This document shows positions 49,881 to 64,000 of a stretch of DNA of 64,000 bases, one piece after another (position 1 is the first letter of the stretch; each line of letters begins with the position of its first letter). Under the pieces are notes generated by a model. The model was not told the origin of the DNA. It ran no database searches and saw only the letters and a program-made list of their open reading frames with translations. The stretch comes from Glandiceps talaboti. Its lineage: Eukaryota; Hemichordata; Enteropneusta; Spengelidae. Both the position numbers and the translations under genes were made by a program. Location: contig NC_135558.1 in NCBI RefSeq assembly GCF_964340395.1, positions 1,427,501-1,491,500 on the forward strand, read 5' to 3'.

Positions 49881-51516
49881 TAGGGCACATGCAATTTGTT
49901 ATCATCAACATTTGCACTGCAGTACAATACTGAAAACATGACTGTATACATATACATGACCATGTATGCAAATGAGTGACACTGTACAACCATATACAAA
50001 ATCACACATTGTGACAAAATTACTGTTTCTGATAAACTTGAGTATTTGCATGCACTTGTGCTGACAGTGTTTCTTGCTGCACTTTTCTACTTGTTACATT
50101 CCTTGAAGTACATGTGCAGTCATGCAAGCATGCAGTTGTATTATGTACCCAGGTAATATATGCCACCCTATGCCCTTATAATTTTCATGGGGTTCAGTCT
50201 ATACTGGATGACAGCGACTTAAATTTAAATATTTTTGTCGTCTATACACTGGGATTAATCATTCCCTGCAGTTGAATGGATGATATAACCTTACATCAAT
50301 GGTATTAAAGAATCCTGGTATAAATTTTTTGTTGTGATATCTTCATCTGGTACATAAAATATATGATATCATCTAAAGAGTAAGGCACATTATCCATTTA
50401 TCTTCAGCTACATATACCAGTATATAGTAGTATGCTACTCGTGCCTCTCTTAAAAATTTAATATCAAAGACTAATATTTCATTCAAAACACATACAAAAA
50501 TTACACATAGAAAGAATGCATTTAGAAATTTATTTTGTGTGTTTGATAGGCACAATTTGCTGACCTAATTCAAGGGTGAAATTAAGCTAGCGTATAAGGT
50601 ATACAGTTTTTGGATTCCTATTGTGTCAGAGTTTGTAGAGAGTATCCAATTTTCATTTCTGTGATATGTAAAGTCACTTTTAATTACATATTAAATGTTT
50701 GACAAAATAAGATTCAATGCATAAATGAATGTATATTTCTGGGTAGAAATTAGAAATTGAAAGTTATTTATAGCAATTAGTAGCAAATTTTGGCCTGGCA
50801 ATGTTTTAAGTTTTATATGGTAAAATGAGTTTGAATGCTATGGGTGAGGCCATATCGAATGTAATTTACAGGGTAGAAAGTGAGTTATATTTAGCAAGTT
50901 ACGGTCTGGTCATGTATGTAACTGGCAGTTTTAATGGGTTGGACATGTCATCATCATCATGATATGGATTACAAAATGTACCTTGTGCATTTTATGCAAA
51001 TTAATTTAAGAATTCCACATGTAAGATATAACCAACACATCATACTAGTCAAATCACTCAAAGTCGAAAATGACTTGATTTTATTTTTAAAAACCGGAAG
51101 AAATGGTTACCTAAATTAGAGCCATAGATATAATGCAGTCTATAGTTAGTCTGTGACCCACACATTCATGTACAGTATCAGTGTACATGTATATACTAAT
51201 TATCTATTACACCACGTGTTTCAAGCCTATATGGATATGTTTGTGTCATATTTACAACAGCTGCACAGTCAACAATGACATCTGACATTGATTTCTCTAG
51301 AAATAGCCTGGTGACAACCAACACATATTTACCTATAAACATGCATGCACACACTTTGTTGAGCACAGACAATAGTAAATTTGTACCAGATAATAAACTG
51401 AATGTCTTCTGTAAGGTTAAAGTCTTTTCATTTCTGCACACGATAATTGTTGGAGTGCCAAATTCTTAGCTACCATATATGATATACCAAATAGTTATGC
51501 TGAACTATGAGAAGTC

Positions 51517-51590
51517 TAAAGTTTGTATACTTAAGATATTGCCTAATTACCGAAAATCATTGATTATGCTAATGAATAATCTAGCTTTTT
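51517..51590 (+). repeat. Dispersed repeat, copy 2
   Basis: The core of about 41 bp is identical to 49809-49849. Further TAATTTGCATAATTA words downstream (51690, 51775) suggest a larger old element. Confidence 0.7.
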
Positions 51591-52074
51591 CTCTAGCTCA
51601 ATTCAAATGAAATTTGGTGCACATATTCTTTAGGGGAATGGCTAGAACTTGTTTGGTTTTGATAAACGTACCTTGAATATTAGTGAGTAATTTGCATAAT
51701 TATTGGTCTTCCGTAATTAGACTATATCTTAATGTCAAATTTAATGCTGTAGCTTTTAGTTGTAATGAGTTATTTGCATAATTAATTGTTTGAATGTGAA
51801 CAACTTTGATAAGTTGTTTGTGTGTGTTGTAATACCATAGCGATACATGTATATAATTTATAAGCCTGTGTTACAACATTACTACAGTATCTAGGAATGC
51901 TTGGATTCACATGTGGGGGACTATTAATAGTATGAGATCAGTGAGGTCACCCAGTCAAACGAACATAGTACATGTAGAATTAACAGTCACATCACGTGAA
52001 CCATTAAGGCAGTATAGCTAGAAGTAGAGTGTGTTTATTATGCAAACGTACTTACACTTGTTTGGTCTATCTAC

Positions 52075-52699
52075 AGTGAAGGACTACCTAGGCAGTGTAT
52101 GATTTGTAGATGTATTGATTTATAAACACATTTTGACTGCTTTGTATCTACATGGATATAGACCTATTTTTGTAAGGAACCATCTGAGCAGTATGTAAAC
52201 TGCGTTTTAGAAATATATATATGATCAGACGGATAGCACTGTCCTAAGCGTTACTAGTCCAATATAGATCCATCTCAAAGTGACTATCTGGGCAATATAA
52301 TTAAGATATAGTGTTTTAGAGACACTTAAACAATCTTTGTGACCATCTGGGCAGTATGTAGATGTAGTGATTTAGAAATACATGTATGTTACTATGAATA
52401 ATTGCCTCGCTTATAGTACCTTTTCTGTAAGTGACCATCTGGGCAGTTTATAGATTTAGAATTGTAGAAACACAATACATGTATAATTGCCAGGGCTATG
52501 AATAAACCCATTTTTGTAAAGGGACCATCTGATCAGTATGTAACTTTAAGTATGTTTTAGAAATGGCATATAACTTGTACAAGTTAATACCTGGTTCGTG
52601 TATAGACCCATTAACCTTAGGGATGATCTGAGCAGTCTGTAAACTGACAGACCGAGCAAGCATGTGCATATATCAGCGTTTTAGAAAATTAATATAAGA

Positions 52700-52700
<1 letters not shown>
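52075..52700 (+). repeat. Degenerate tandem repeat of about 85-105 bp, about 7 units
   Basis: Each unit contains a GACCATCTGGGCAGTATGTA-like motif followed 15-30 bp later by GTTTTAGAAATA. Occurrences begin near 52080, 52177, 52278, 52341, 52431, 52520 and 52620. Drift is about 20-30%, so the array is old, yet the motif pair is kept. Confidence 0.65.
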
Positions 52701-54215
<1,515 letters not shown>

Positions 54216-56580
54216 AGCTAGGTAATATTAATATAATAATTAAACAATGTTTATTTACTTTTGAAACAGCAATTGATTACAAAAAGAAGAATAGTCTGTG
54301 GGCATTCTGATAAAAATACTACAGTATTCCTGTACTCGACATCATGACAATGTACGGCATACTGTCCACTGAAGACAGTCTATACTGCCATCATGTAATT
54401 TAGATCTACATATAATGCCTTGGGTGCCTACTCCATCACTGATGATACTATGAAATACTTACTTTTATTTGGAAATTTTGTTCTGCTATTTTTGCTGGAT
54501 ATTTATTTAATACTTTATACATTTTATACACCAGTTAGGTCCAAGAAAAAAAGATATTGTGTACTTTGTGGGAAATGTTTAATCCATTGACAATAATATT
54601 CTTTAATATATTGTTGGTGTTATTGTTATGTACAACAACAAATATTATTTATTTTGAGCTATAATTAATACACCATGCAATGTACATGACCTGTATGCTT
54701 TTCAAATATTGAAAATTGCAGAGAATATTTATTCAGAATTATACTGTAAAGTGCTTATTTAGAGTTGATTGATATGGTTTTTTTTTATTCAAACATTGAA
54801 ATCTATTCGTGTACAGTTTCATAAAAATGAAATTATATTTCATATGTCTAGAAATCAAGATGGTCGTCTCAGCAGTATAGGAAATGAAACAGTGTGTAGT
54901 GTGTGTGCATGTAAGAGTTCCTAGCATTATGAAATATTGGCTGTATCCGTCTTAACTGATTAAACATGGGAAAGGATTACATACATAGATGGCTTGTCAA
55001 GAGATTGCCATTAATAATTGTTCAAGTGAGCCGAATATTAGTAATTACATTTTATGTTTAATGACATTTTGATGACGCTCTGGAAATATGATATCAAAAT
55101 TTGGTGACTGTTCGAATATATGGTAAATATTGCTTGGGAGAAATCTTAATATCTTAATCCGAAGACATTGATATGTCCTGAAAATTATACTGAAAATGTC
55201 ACTTGTTATTTGTTTTTACATATTTATGCTGTCACTTGCTGTGATCTGTCTAGAAGTGAACTATTTATGAATGAAAAGGATCAGAAAAATTGATATTGAC
55301 ATTAGAATTTATATCAAATAATCTAAGAACATCCATTTATATTGATGGAATTTCTTTGACAATTGAATGTTTTATGTACTTTGGACAATTGAATGTTATA
55401 TATGTTGAATATTGGATATGTTGAAGACTAATATTAATATATAAATGAACTTGAATTGGTAAGAATGACTATTGTAACTTTGAGCAATGAACTTGAATAT
55501 CAAATGAATATTTATAATTTGTGCTTTCTGACATGTTGAAATTATTAGGAATGTTCACAGTCTGTCTATAAAATGTGATGTAGGGAGAATGTGGATTTTG
55601 GTGTCTCTATTTTTAGTGGTCATTTTGTACTTGAATAATCTTCATGAAATGTACTGAGTTTGTCATTGTTGAAGGGTCTAGATATTAACATGCTGTATTG
55701 ATTGAATGTACATTCCTATGATGGTGTACGTAGTATTACTACAGAGTGACGCAGATATACAGACTAAGTAAATACATACATTGATTGGTACTCTCTTTAT
55801 ATGAAGGATGATAACACATACATCATGATGCAGTTAGTAACAGAATCAATAAAACAGAAAAACACAGACGTTTACATGGACTTATTTATTTGTAGCTATA
55901 TATCATGTGTATGACATAATATGTTTTGACTGTTCATGGAAGAAATCTTTTCACTGGACTTCATCTAGACTGAAATGTTGGTCAGAAATACATGTATGCA
56001 TATTTCTGTAATCACTCTAACGTTACCAATGTTGAGAGTTTATGGTTATACTGGAACATAAAATGACAACTCTATCTGTCTAGACTTCATTGTACACATT
56101 TGTACCCAAAGAAGGTATAACCAGAGTGTGACAGACAGCAACAAATAGGTTTGTCAGTTAATTCGGATTTACATGTATGTAAGTACACCAAACTCTTAGC
56201 GATATATTAAGCCATACCAGTCAGCGGTTACGAAAAAACATACCAAGATATGGATATGGAAAGAATATAGGGTACAAAGTGTATTGATCTTTCGTTATAG
56301 TAACTGCATAAAATCTTTAACCCTAATCCTGCTAAAGCCATCAATCCTCTATCTGCTGGGGGGTGGGGGTGGGGGTGTTATTTGTTTGTATACAGAAAAC
56401 TACAAGTAAGGAAAAACAGTATTATTACTTTTACATGAATTTGACCTGAAGATGGTTATTAAGTATTTGCTGGCTTGCATAACTTGGTCAAGGTCACATA
56501 ACAGTAGTTCAGAGGCTTGGTTATTTACAATCAGATAATGGGAATGAATGTAGGATCTACTGCTTTAAAGCCAATATGTG
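54216..56580. other. No gene recognised
   Basis: AT-rich DNA. 55330-55520 has repeated ACAATTGAATGTT, TATGTTGAATATTGGATATG and GAACTTGAAT words suggestive of an old repeat. A short G-rich tract GGGGGGTGGGGGTGGGGGTG at 56359-56378 could form a G-quadruplex. Confidence 0.4.
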
Positions 56581-56599
56581 TCTACAGAAGGTATAATAT

Positions 56600-56807
56600 A
56601 ATGCATGCACACACATGCATACACACACATAGGTACATACATATGTGCATACATGTACTACTTACATAATGTACATACATACATACATACATACATACAT
56701 ACATACATTTTATAATACATTGTACATACATACATATATACATACATATATTGTACATACATACATGTACTTGCACACACGCACGCATGCTTGCACACAC
56801 ACACACA

Positions 56808-56839
<32 letters not shown>

Positions 56840-56876
56840 GAGACACACACATACATACACACACACATATACATGA
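56600..56876. repeat. (ACAT)n and (CA)n microsatellites
   Basis: ACAT tetranucleotides at 56670-56765 and CA dinucleotides at 56790-56870, with interruptions. Confidence 0.95.
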
Positions 56877-57189
56877 TGTATTGACATTTATTAGGTCAAA
56901 TAGACATAGTTTGATCCAACCTGTTGTACTAGAAAATATGATGTACATGTCGGCCGTAATGTGTAAAACTTATTTGATATTAACATCATAGATATGTATA
57001 GGTCTGATTGTATGTCCCATCATCATCATCAATTTACTAGTTTTTATTACAATGTACATGTAGAGTCTCCTGTGTACAGTAAATAGAAATATACTTGCAT
57101 GATAAAATATGTGATTAAATGATACATGCACTATTAATCAACCTTCATAGATAACCTTTAGGATATACTTAGATGTTATTACCCAATAT

Positions 57190-57325
57190 TTTTCTTCGTT
57201 CAGCCAAGGAAAATATAGGAGTGACCTTTAAAGGGGCCTTGTGACTACGAGTCAATAGACAAGTATTGACAAACCTTTAGGTCACAAGTATTTTCTGGCT
57301 GAATGAAGGGGAATGATATAATTAT
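57190..57325. mobile_element. Short foldback element, copy 2
   Basis: TTCAGCCAAGGAAAATATAG near the left end and TATTTTCTGGCTGAATGAA near the right end are inverted. The whole is the reverse complement of the element at 5158-5285, sharing AAAGGGGCCTT and the GACAAACYTDAGGTCA segment. Confidence 0.6.
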
Positions 57326-58354
57326 ATGGCCTTATTGTATACTTCATGAAAAATTGGGAAAATATAGTGATTTGGTGTGTTTTTACTCATATTTCAAGTA
57401 CTGCAACTCAGTGATGTAAAGTGGGTTATTGTCACGTAGAATCACCAGAGTATATATATTCCATATTTTCTGTTCAAAGAGAATAGCTTGGCTTGAGTAT
57501 GGTGTAATTGTCATTTATTGTACAGTACACATGTACAATGTGTCTTCTACTATAGATGTCAAGGTCATGGCACTGTACAATTATTACACCTGGCACAGAC
57601 CTATAGTGGCACAACAGACCAAAATAGCCTCCTCAACACCCTAGGGAGTATACACAAAATATATTACAGCCTCTGTAAGTACATAGGATTAAAAAAACGT
57701 ATTCACCTACGACCTTTGTCGTACCAGGTCTCCAGTATAATATACAGTTGAGTTGATTAGAATGATAGAATATCATGTTGTTACCAAGGCAACAGTATGA
57801 GTTGTATGTATTGAGTTTGTATTGAACTGAAATTTGTAAGACTTAGACCTTATATTGAGTTAAATTGCAAGGTGAAAACAACTCTTATTGAAACTGAAAG
57901 TCATCCTTAGTAGTGGGTAAATGGGGAGTTGGGATATATAGCTTACAGTTAGATTAAGTCTGGGTCTGTCCCCTCACATATTTCTATACAGAAATTCACA
58001 GCAAGGTACTCAATATGACTTCAAATATTGCATTGTATGATTAATGAATCACTGTGTGAAAGTAACATATGATGAATTCAAAGTTTAACCACTGATCTCA
58101 TTTAAACAAAAATTTAACAATTTCAATAAAGAAAAGTACATTTATGATATTTGTTTGTATTGCACTGCCAATATTGAAGTACTTTGTGGCAGACAAAATA
58201 AACACATCAATTGCACTAATAGTAAATGTAAATATTTCTACTCATTCTATCATTCCTGCTAATCTCAAAACAAAAGTAACTCAAATAGTAAGGTTTTAGA
58301 TATGTACATTTATACACCATGAGTTTTCCACTATAGTTTCTATCATGTGCCTCC

Positions 58355-58550
58355 CATCCATCCATCCACCGTCATCATCATCACTAGCACCAGCACCAGC
58401 ACCCCCCCCCCCACCAGCACCAGCACCAGCACCAGCACCAGCACCACCACCAACAACAACAACAATAACGACAACACCAACAACACCACCAACAACAACA
58501 ACATTACCACCATCAACACCACCACATTACCACCACCACCATCTCCACCC
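58355..58550. repeat. (CAGCAC)n, (CAA)n and (CCA)n microsatellites
   Basis: A compound trinucleotide/hexanucleotide tract including a C10 run; Pro/Ala- and Thr-rich frames are artefacts. Confidence 0.93.
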
Positions 58551-60164
58551 TATCAACCTCCATATGTGAAAAAAATTACTGAATTAGCAAAGTTAGAACA
58601 CAACAAAACTTTGACAAAATGGTTCTTGTAAAAATAATCCATCTTTGTGTTCTTTAATCTGTGATTTAATTATGAGGTGAATTTTAACATAATATGCAAA
58701 AATACAACATACTATAAACATTGAGCAAACATAAATAAAAATAAAAATACTCAGAATCCGTTTCTAGAACGTACATATAATGGTGTCATTGCAAGAAATC
58801 TAATTTACAACCATGGTATCGTCTATTTGTTGTCCTTTTAAGGTTTCCAGTTTAAAATATACATTCATTTATTCATTATATAAAATGAGGATGTAGTTTA
58901 ACATTTATAAATGTAGCTGCCTTTTATCTGTTGTAGTAAAAGATATAACATTCATATAGTCAATAGTCAATTGCTATTAGGCTGTTGGAATTTGTAAGTA
59001 ACATACAAATTTTTAGTCATAAATCACACTAGATTTTATTGTGTTTGAAAATTGATGTATTTGTTATTGCCAGTGGTTTATGAGTATACCATATAAACCT
59101 TGCCTATGTCTATTTGATGCCAAGTTATAAACAGCAAATTTCCATTAATGCCAATTTCTGCATGTGACTTGGGGGGTAAATAGTAGAATAGTGTGTGTGT
59201 TGAACTCACTCCTGGAGACAGTATTTTATCATTCAACACATATTATCTACATGCAGGATGTACAATGATTGATCTATCTGTTGCCATGGTGATTATATAA
59301 TCTAACCACACATTCATCCCTTTCAAATACGCAGTTCATTTGGCAAGACAGTCTTCCAGTGAGATTCCAGACAATTATTTATTGTGTTTTTTTATCTTAT
59401 TTCAGATAGTTACAGTATAACTGTCATCTTATATTATTTATATTAAATTAATAATATCTTTATTGACTTCAAGAGATTATACATGAATTTAAAAAATATT
59501 TGTGTTAATTTGTCAAACAAATTTTTTGTATCATATTCTTTACATCAGGGCTGAGGATAGGATTGAAATATCTGAATTATCTCAAAGACTTTATTATATA
59601 CTTGACACTTGTGAATTATAGCATGCAATGTCACTAAATTAATGTCCTTGATACAGTATGAATGGGTACTAACATGTTATTGATCTCACAGTTAAGAACT
59701 CATTTGCGTCGATGTGATAAATGTATTTCATTCTCATTTTCCGCAGTCAGCAGGAAGAAAACAGAATGAATCAGTTTGAATTGGTCGATAGATAAAAATT
59801 AATTCTCCCTATTTTTACAGCAAAGGGAGATTTAATGAGAGTGTTCTGTCATTAGTAAAATTCATAGGCAAAAAAGTGACATGTATGGTATTGTAAGTAG
59901 ACAATGAATTATTCTTTTTAACTCTGATCAAAGACACATGGCACTGATAAAATCAGCACTTATCAAGAGGAAAGACATTCTACAGAGTTACAAGGAATAT
60001 ATCATGTTTTAATATCTAAAGTTAAAGTTTATACAAAAATATAAACTTTATTATGTTAACTATTATTACTGTAGTTGATATATTTACTAGTTTGTTTTTA
60101 GCACCAAATATTTATTGCAGAAAATCCAATGAAGGAATTTAGAGTTTGGCTGGATGCAATAGAA

Positions 60165-60530
60165 ATCTATAAAATAAAAAATAAAAATAAAAATAATAAT
60201 AAATAAAAAATCTAAAAAAATAAAGATCTATTTTGTTCTTTTCTATTCTATTCTGTTCTCTATTCTATTCTATTCTATTCTATTATATTCTATTCTATTT
60301 TATTCTATTCTATGTATTAACAAATAATGTAGTAATAAAAATAAAAATAAATAAAAAATCTAAAAAAATAAAGATCTATTTTGTTCTGTTCTGTTCTGTT
60401 CCATTCTATTCTATTCTATTCTATTCTATTCTATTCTATTCTATTCTATTCTATTCTATTCTATTCTATTCCATTCTATTCCATTCTATTCTATTCTATT
60501 CTATGTATTAACAAATAATGTAGTAAAATT
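60165..60530. repeat. (ATTCT)n array within a two-copy block
   Basis: A block made of an A-rich part (AAAAATCTAAAAAAATAAAG), ATCTATTTTGTTCT, then (ATTCT)n, then TATGTATTAACAAATAATGT occurs at about 60195-60332 and about 60340-60528. The pentanucleotide array is about 12 units in the first and about 24 in the second. Confidence 0.93.
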
Positions 60531-61384
60531 AACTGTTTTTTATTAGCTTTGAGTCCTTGTTATCATCAAGGTTTTTTTTAACGTGCTTGTAAAACATAAT
60601 AGCCTGGAACTAGTGTTCATTAAGTTCGAGGTACGCATATTTCATGCATAATTTATTTTACCAGGAAGTAAATTGATGAATTCTAGCTTCTATAATTTGC
60701 ATCAACAATCACACATGTAGTCTTTGGTCTGTTGACTCACTTTTATTTATGACGATATGCCATGTCAATGTTTTTAAAACCACAATATTCATATTTGCTG
60801 TCATATTTCACCATTTTAATAACTGTCTGTAAAAAGCTGTCATATTTTACCATTATAATAACAGTCAATATTAAGCTGTTATATTGATTTGCCCTTAGTA
60901 TACCGCACCGTCTTATCTGCCACTACTTCACAATAACATGGTATGTGAAGTATCGTACAAGTCATATCTTATAGAAGACCATGAATACATGTAGAAAAGT
61001 AGATATGAACACCATATTGCTGCTACCATCCATAAATCCAGTGTTTTCGCTCTGTAACAACATGTTTCTGTAAACATAGACGTATTTTACTTTAAGAGAT
61101 AGATGTATGATTTATGATATTGCTGTCAATACATAATGTAGTACATAATTATGCATTTTTTGTACTCAAAGGAGTAATAGATGTATTTGCTATGCATCTG
61201 TTGTATTGCGATAGGACAAAATTATTGCTAGTTATTTTTATAAAATGATGATATATCTGGTTTGACTTTATAGATAATATACCATTCTTATCTTCTATGG
61301 CAGTTAACATATTTTGTGATTCAGATTCAGATATTATGATATTTAGAATATTGTGACGTATCATCTTGACAGTTTTTGTGTTAC

Positions 61385-61800
61385 GGGAAGTGTTGTTTGC
61401 AATGCATGCATGGTTGGTGTTTGTAACAGTGACAATGATTTGTGTGTTTATGTTATGTTGTTTGCATGGTTGGTGTCTGTAACAGTGACAGAATAATTTG
61501 TATCTTTATATGATGTTGTTTGCATGGTTGGTGTTTGTATTTTAGTATAATTTGTATGTTCCTTAAAATACAGAAAATGTTTTTTTAATGATGTTTGTGA
61601 TATTTTTAGTGACAGAATAATTAGTTTAATTTACTAAATGGTATCTCGGCATGACAAATTGACACAATTATTTGTTGAGTTTAGCTAGTTCAAATGTTAC
61701 TATTTGGAGCCTGTCTGTATCAGTGACAGAATAACTTATTTCTTTCATTTACATGACTTTAAATGTTGTATGAATTGTATATGTAACAGAAATATTTGTG
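61385..61800. repeat. Degenerate repeat around TTTGCATGGTTGGTGT
   Basis: TGTTTGCATGGTTGGTGTYT plus GTAACAGTGACA(G)AATAATTTGT occurs at about 61393, 61458 and 61517. The latter half recurs at about 61605 and 61720, giving a decaying tandem repeat. Confidence 0.65.
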
Positions 61801-62940
61801 AGTTTAATCATAGCCCTTCCACTCACAGGATATGTAACTTTGTATGACATTATGTTATGACATTATCATTATTATTATCATGTCCAACTTTATTACTTGT
61901 TTTACGAGAACTAATAAAGTCCCACCTGGGTTATCGTGTGACTTTACGTGGTATTGTGAGACATTCTTGGCGACTGGATGTCTAAGTTTACCGTTATCAG
62001 TAAAGTGATTATGCAAATTTAAAGAACCCTGCTTTGAAGGCAATACCGTAGTTGCACATCGTGTCTCCTGTGGGTGGAGTGTCAATGGTTTAATATTAGA
62101 ATGTTGTCTGTTCACATGGCCATGGGCTCATGGACTCAGGGTCTATGATGTAACATACATGTTTGTAACAGACTAATTGTTTGCTTTGGATTTAGAATTC
62201 AGATAGAATCTCCTTCTAGTGAAAATTTGTTTGGCATTAGTCCATGCTGTGTGCTGTGAAAATGTCTGTCCTACTGTGTATAACTGACTGTTCAGTAACA
62301 CAGGTATAGAATCAGGAGTAGATCTGACAAAATACTTCCTCTAACATTATTATAACACAGATTAGGAGTCTTTGACTATATCTTGTTACTAATCGTGATG
62401 ACAGCATAATTCATGTTTTATTGATATTCATATAAAAATTAATGTCGCATATCTTAGATGATAAATCTCTCAGAAAGCTTAGCCAGAAACTTGTATGAAA
62501 TATTAATAACTTTGTAAAAATGACAACTCTATATCAAATTCATTTTTAATGTGTTAGTTTATAAAGTGCACATGTAGTCATAAATGCATATTTAATATTA
62601 ATAATTTCATACTTCAAAAAAATCCATATTGAGGAATTTTTATATAGGTCATATTAATGCACATTTAGATACTTCAAAATCAACTTTTCATTTGAAATAT
62701 AATAATGGCAAGATATGAAAGATATTTAATGGATAAAACAAATGCATAATTATAAAGTATCGTGTGTGCATATGTAAATTTTATGTATGTTATAAGCATA
62801 TTTTGGTGTGAACTTAGTGACATTTTGTATTCATATTATACAATTCATTACTTATTTATTGCTTGAATAGATCTTTAGGTCAGCAAGCATTGCTGTCAGA
62901 ACTAATTATTGCAAAAGTGAGTAAAAATTATTTGCTTGGT
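61800..62940. other. No gene recognised
   Basis: AT-rich DNA with short frames only. Confidence 0.4.
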
Positions 62941-62949
62941 ACAAGTAGA

Positions 62950-63362
62950 CTGGTATATATATGTTACAACGGATCATGTACAACATTACTATGTTGTGAC
63001 AGTTGACTGGTACATGTATCTGTCTGTATGTTACAACGGATCATGTACAACATTACTATGTTGTGACAGTTGACTGGTACATGTATCTGTATGTATGTTA
63101 CAACGGATCATGTAACATTTACTATGTTGTGACAGTTGACTGGTACATGTATCTGTATGTATGTTACAACGGATCAATCATGTAACATTTACTATGTTGT
63201 GACAGTTGACTGGTACATGTATCTGTCTGTATGTTACAACGGATCATGTAACATTTACTATGTTGTGACAGTTGACTGGTACATGTATCTGTCTGTATGT
63301 TACAACGGATCATGTAACATTTACTATGTTGTGACAGTTGACTGGTACATGTATCTGTGTAA
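62950..63362. repeat. 66-bp minisatellite, about 6 copies
   Basis: Unit TGTTGTGACAGTTGACTGGT then ACATGTATCTGTCTGTATGT and TACAACGGATCATGTAACAT. Starts near 62993, 63059, 63125, 63195, 63261 and 63327; the third spacing is 70 bp because of an ATCA duplication. Confidence 0.93.
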
Positions 63363-64000
63363 TAACTGTCCATACAAATGATTTATTTGAAGTAAATTCA
63401 CCATGTAAAATACTACTCTGTGAAAGTTAACTCATTGTCTGAATGTCATACACACTATCTGATCTATATTCATCTAGGCTTGTATTGTACATTTAACCTT
63501 TACTTCACCCTACAATGAACATCTGATGTATAGATGTATGTATTTCCAGGGTGTTAACAGTTCCTGTACATGACTCTTGCAACGGAAATGATAATGCGTA
63601 CATGTATATAATGTAGGAGTTGCAAATGTGGCATGATACCAAGTTTGTGCATGTTTTATTCGATCTCAGTGCCTGGAGTGTGTTTATTGCATTCATCCTC
63701 ATAGCAATAATTGTAGTTACAGTACCCCTGGGCACTTTGATGGATAGTTAATGTGTTATTCTTATGCGTTAAAATTAGAAGTTGCTTTTGATTTTCATTT
63801 TTCAATTATTTTCTATTGTTCCTTATAAAGATTTTAATACATATTATTCTTAGTACATTTGTAGTATTTAGTTTCGTATTATGATATAATGACAAATTTA
63901 ATATGAATCTGTCCCTAAATGTAGCATTGAGGCCAAGCAGATTGATATCCATTAGCTAATGAAGTGCAGTTGCTATGGTGACAGCAACTAATTAGGCGAT
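63363..64000. other. No gene recognised
   Basis: No domain-bearing frame, RNA gene or clear repeat was seen to the end of the window. Confidence 0.4.

Overview
The window is nuclear DNA of an animal. Genes are split by GT-AG introns, base composition is AT-rich, and the only recognisable proteins are conserved metazoan ones. Intron phases and protein sequences resemble vertebrate orthologues, but the repeat content (dense minisatellites, foldback MITEs, LINE relics, frequent TACATGTA-type words) suggests a marine invertebrate, either a lophotrochozoan or an invertebrate deuterostome. The sequence alone does not decide which.

Layout. (1) 33-8472, plus strand: the last seven coding exons (355 codons) of an EVI5/EVI5-like TBC Rab-GAP, covering the C-terminal coiled coil. 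The TBC domain lies off the left edge. (2) 11.7-12.9 kb, minus strand: one clean exon, plus a weaker one, of a gene I do not recognise. (3) 15257-18449, minus strand: a complete four-exon POLE3 (histone-fold subunit of DNA polymerase epsilon and CHRAC). (4) 19.9-20.4 kb: a CpG-richer block with E2F-, CCAAT- and NRF1-like sites, probably a shared promoter. (5) 22796-29229, plus strand: complete CSNK2B (regulatory beta subunit of casein kinase 2) with a tandemly duplicated terminal coding exon, so two C-termini are possible. (6) 31-64 kb: gene-poor and repeat-rich, with one candidate first coding exon at 34373-34469; the rest may be a long intron of that gene or intergenic DNA.

The most unusual structure is in EVI5. 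Two of its introns begin with long minisatellites whose unit contains the 3' end of the preceding exon together with its splice donor: 45 intronic units of 39 bp after one exon, and 21 perfectly spaced units of 70 bp after another. Two further introns carry one or two degenerate copies of the same kind. In the 39-bp array every unit also carries an AG followed by exactly seven in-phase codons (KVQELEQ, one coiled-coil heptad) and then GTAAGT, so each unit is formally a latent heptad microexon. The last CSNK2B intron carries a 72-bp array whose unit resembles that exon's donor. These look like exon-edge-seeded minisatellites that multiply 5' splice sites.

Mobile DNA includes a MITE with a perfect 10-bp target duplication (3320-3643) and a relative of it forming an 820-bp inverted pair in CSNK2B intron 1. 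There is a MITE with 7-bp duplications at 9488-9686, other foldback elements, and LINE 3' fragments at 18667, 26525 and 47727. The last of these sits exactly between two long (TA)n tracts. Many long open frames in the window are only tandem repeats whose unit length is a multiple of three.
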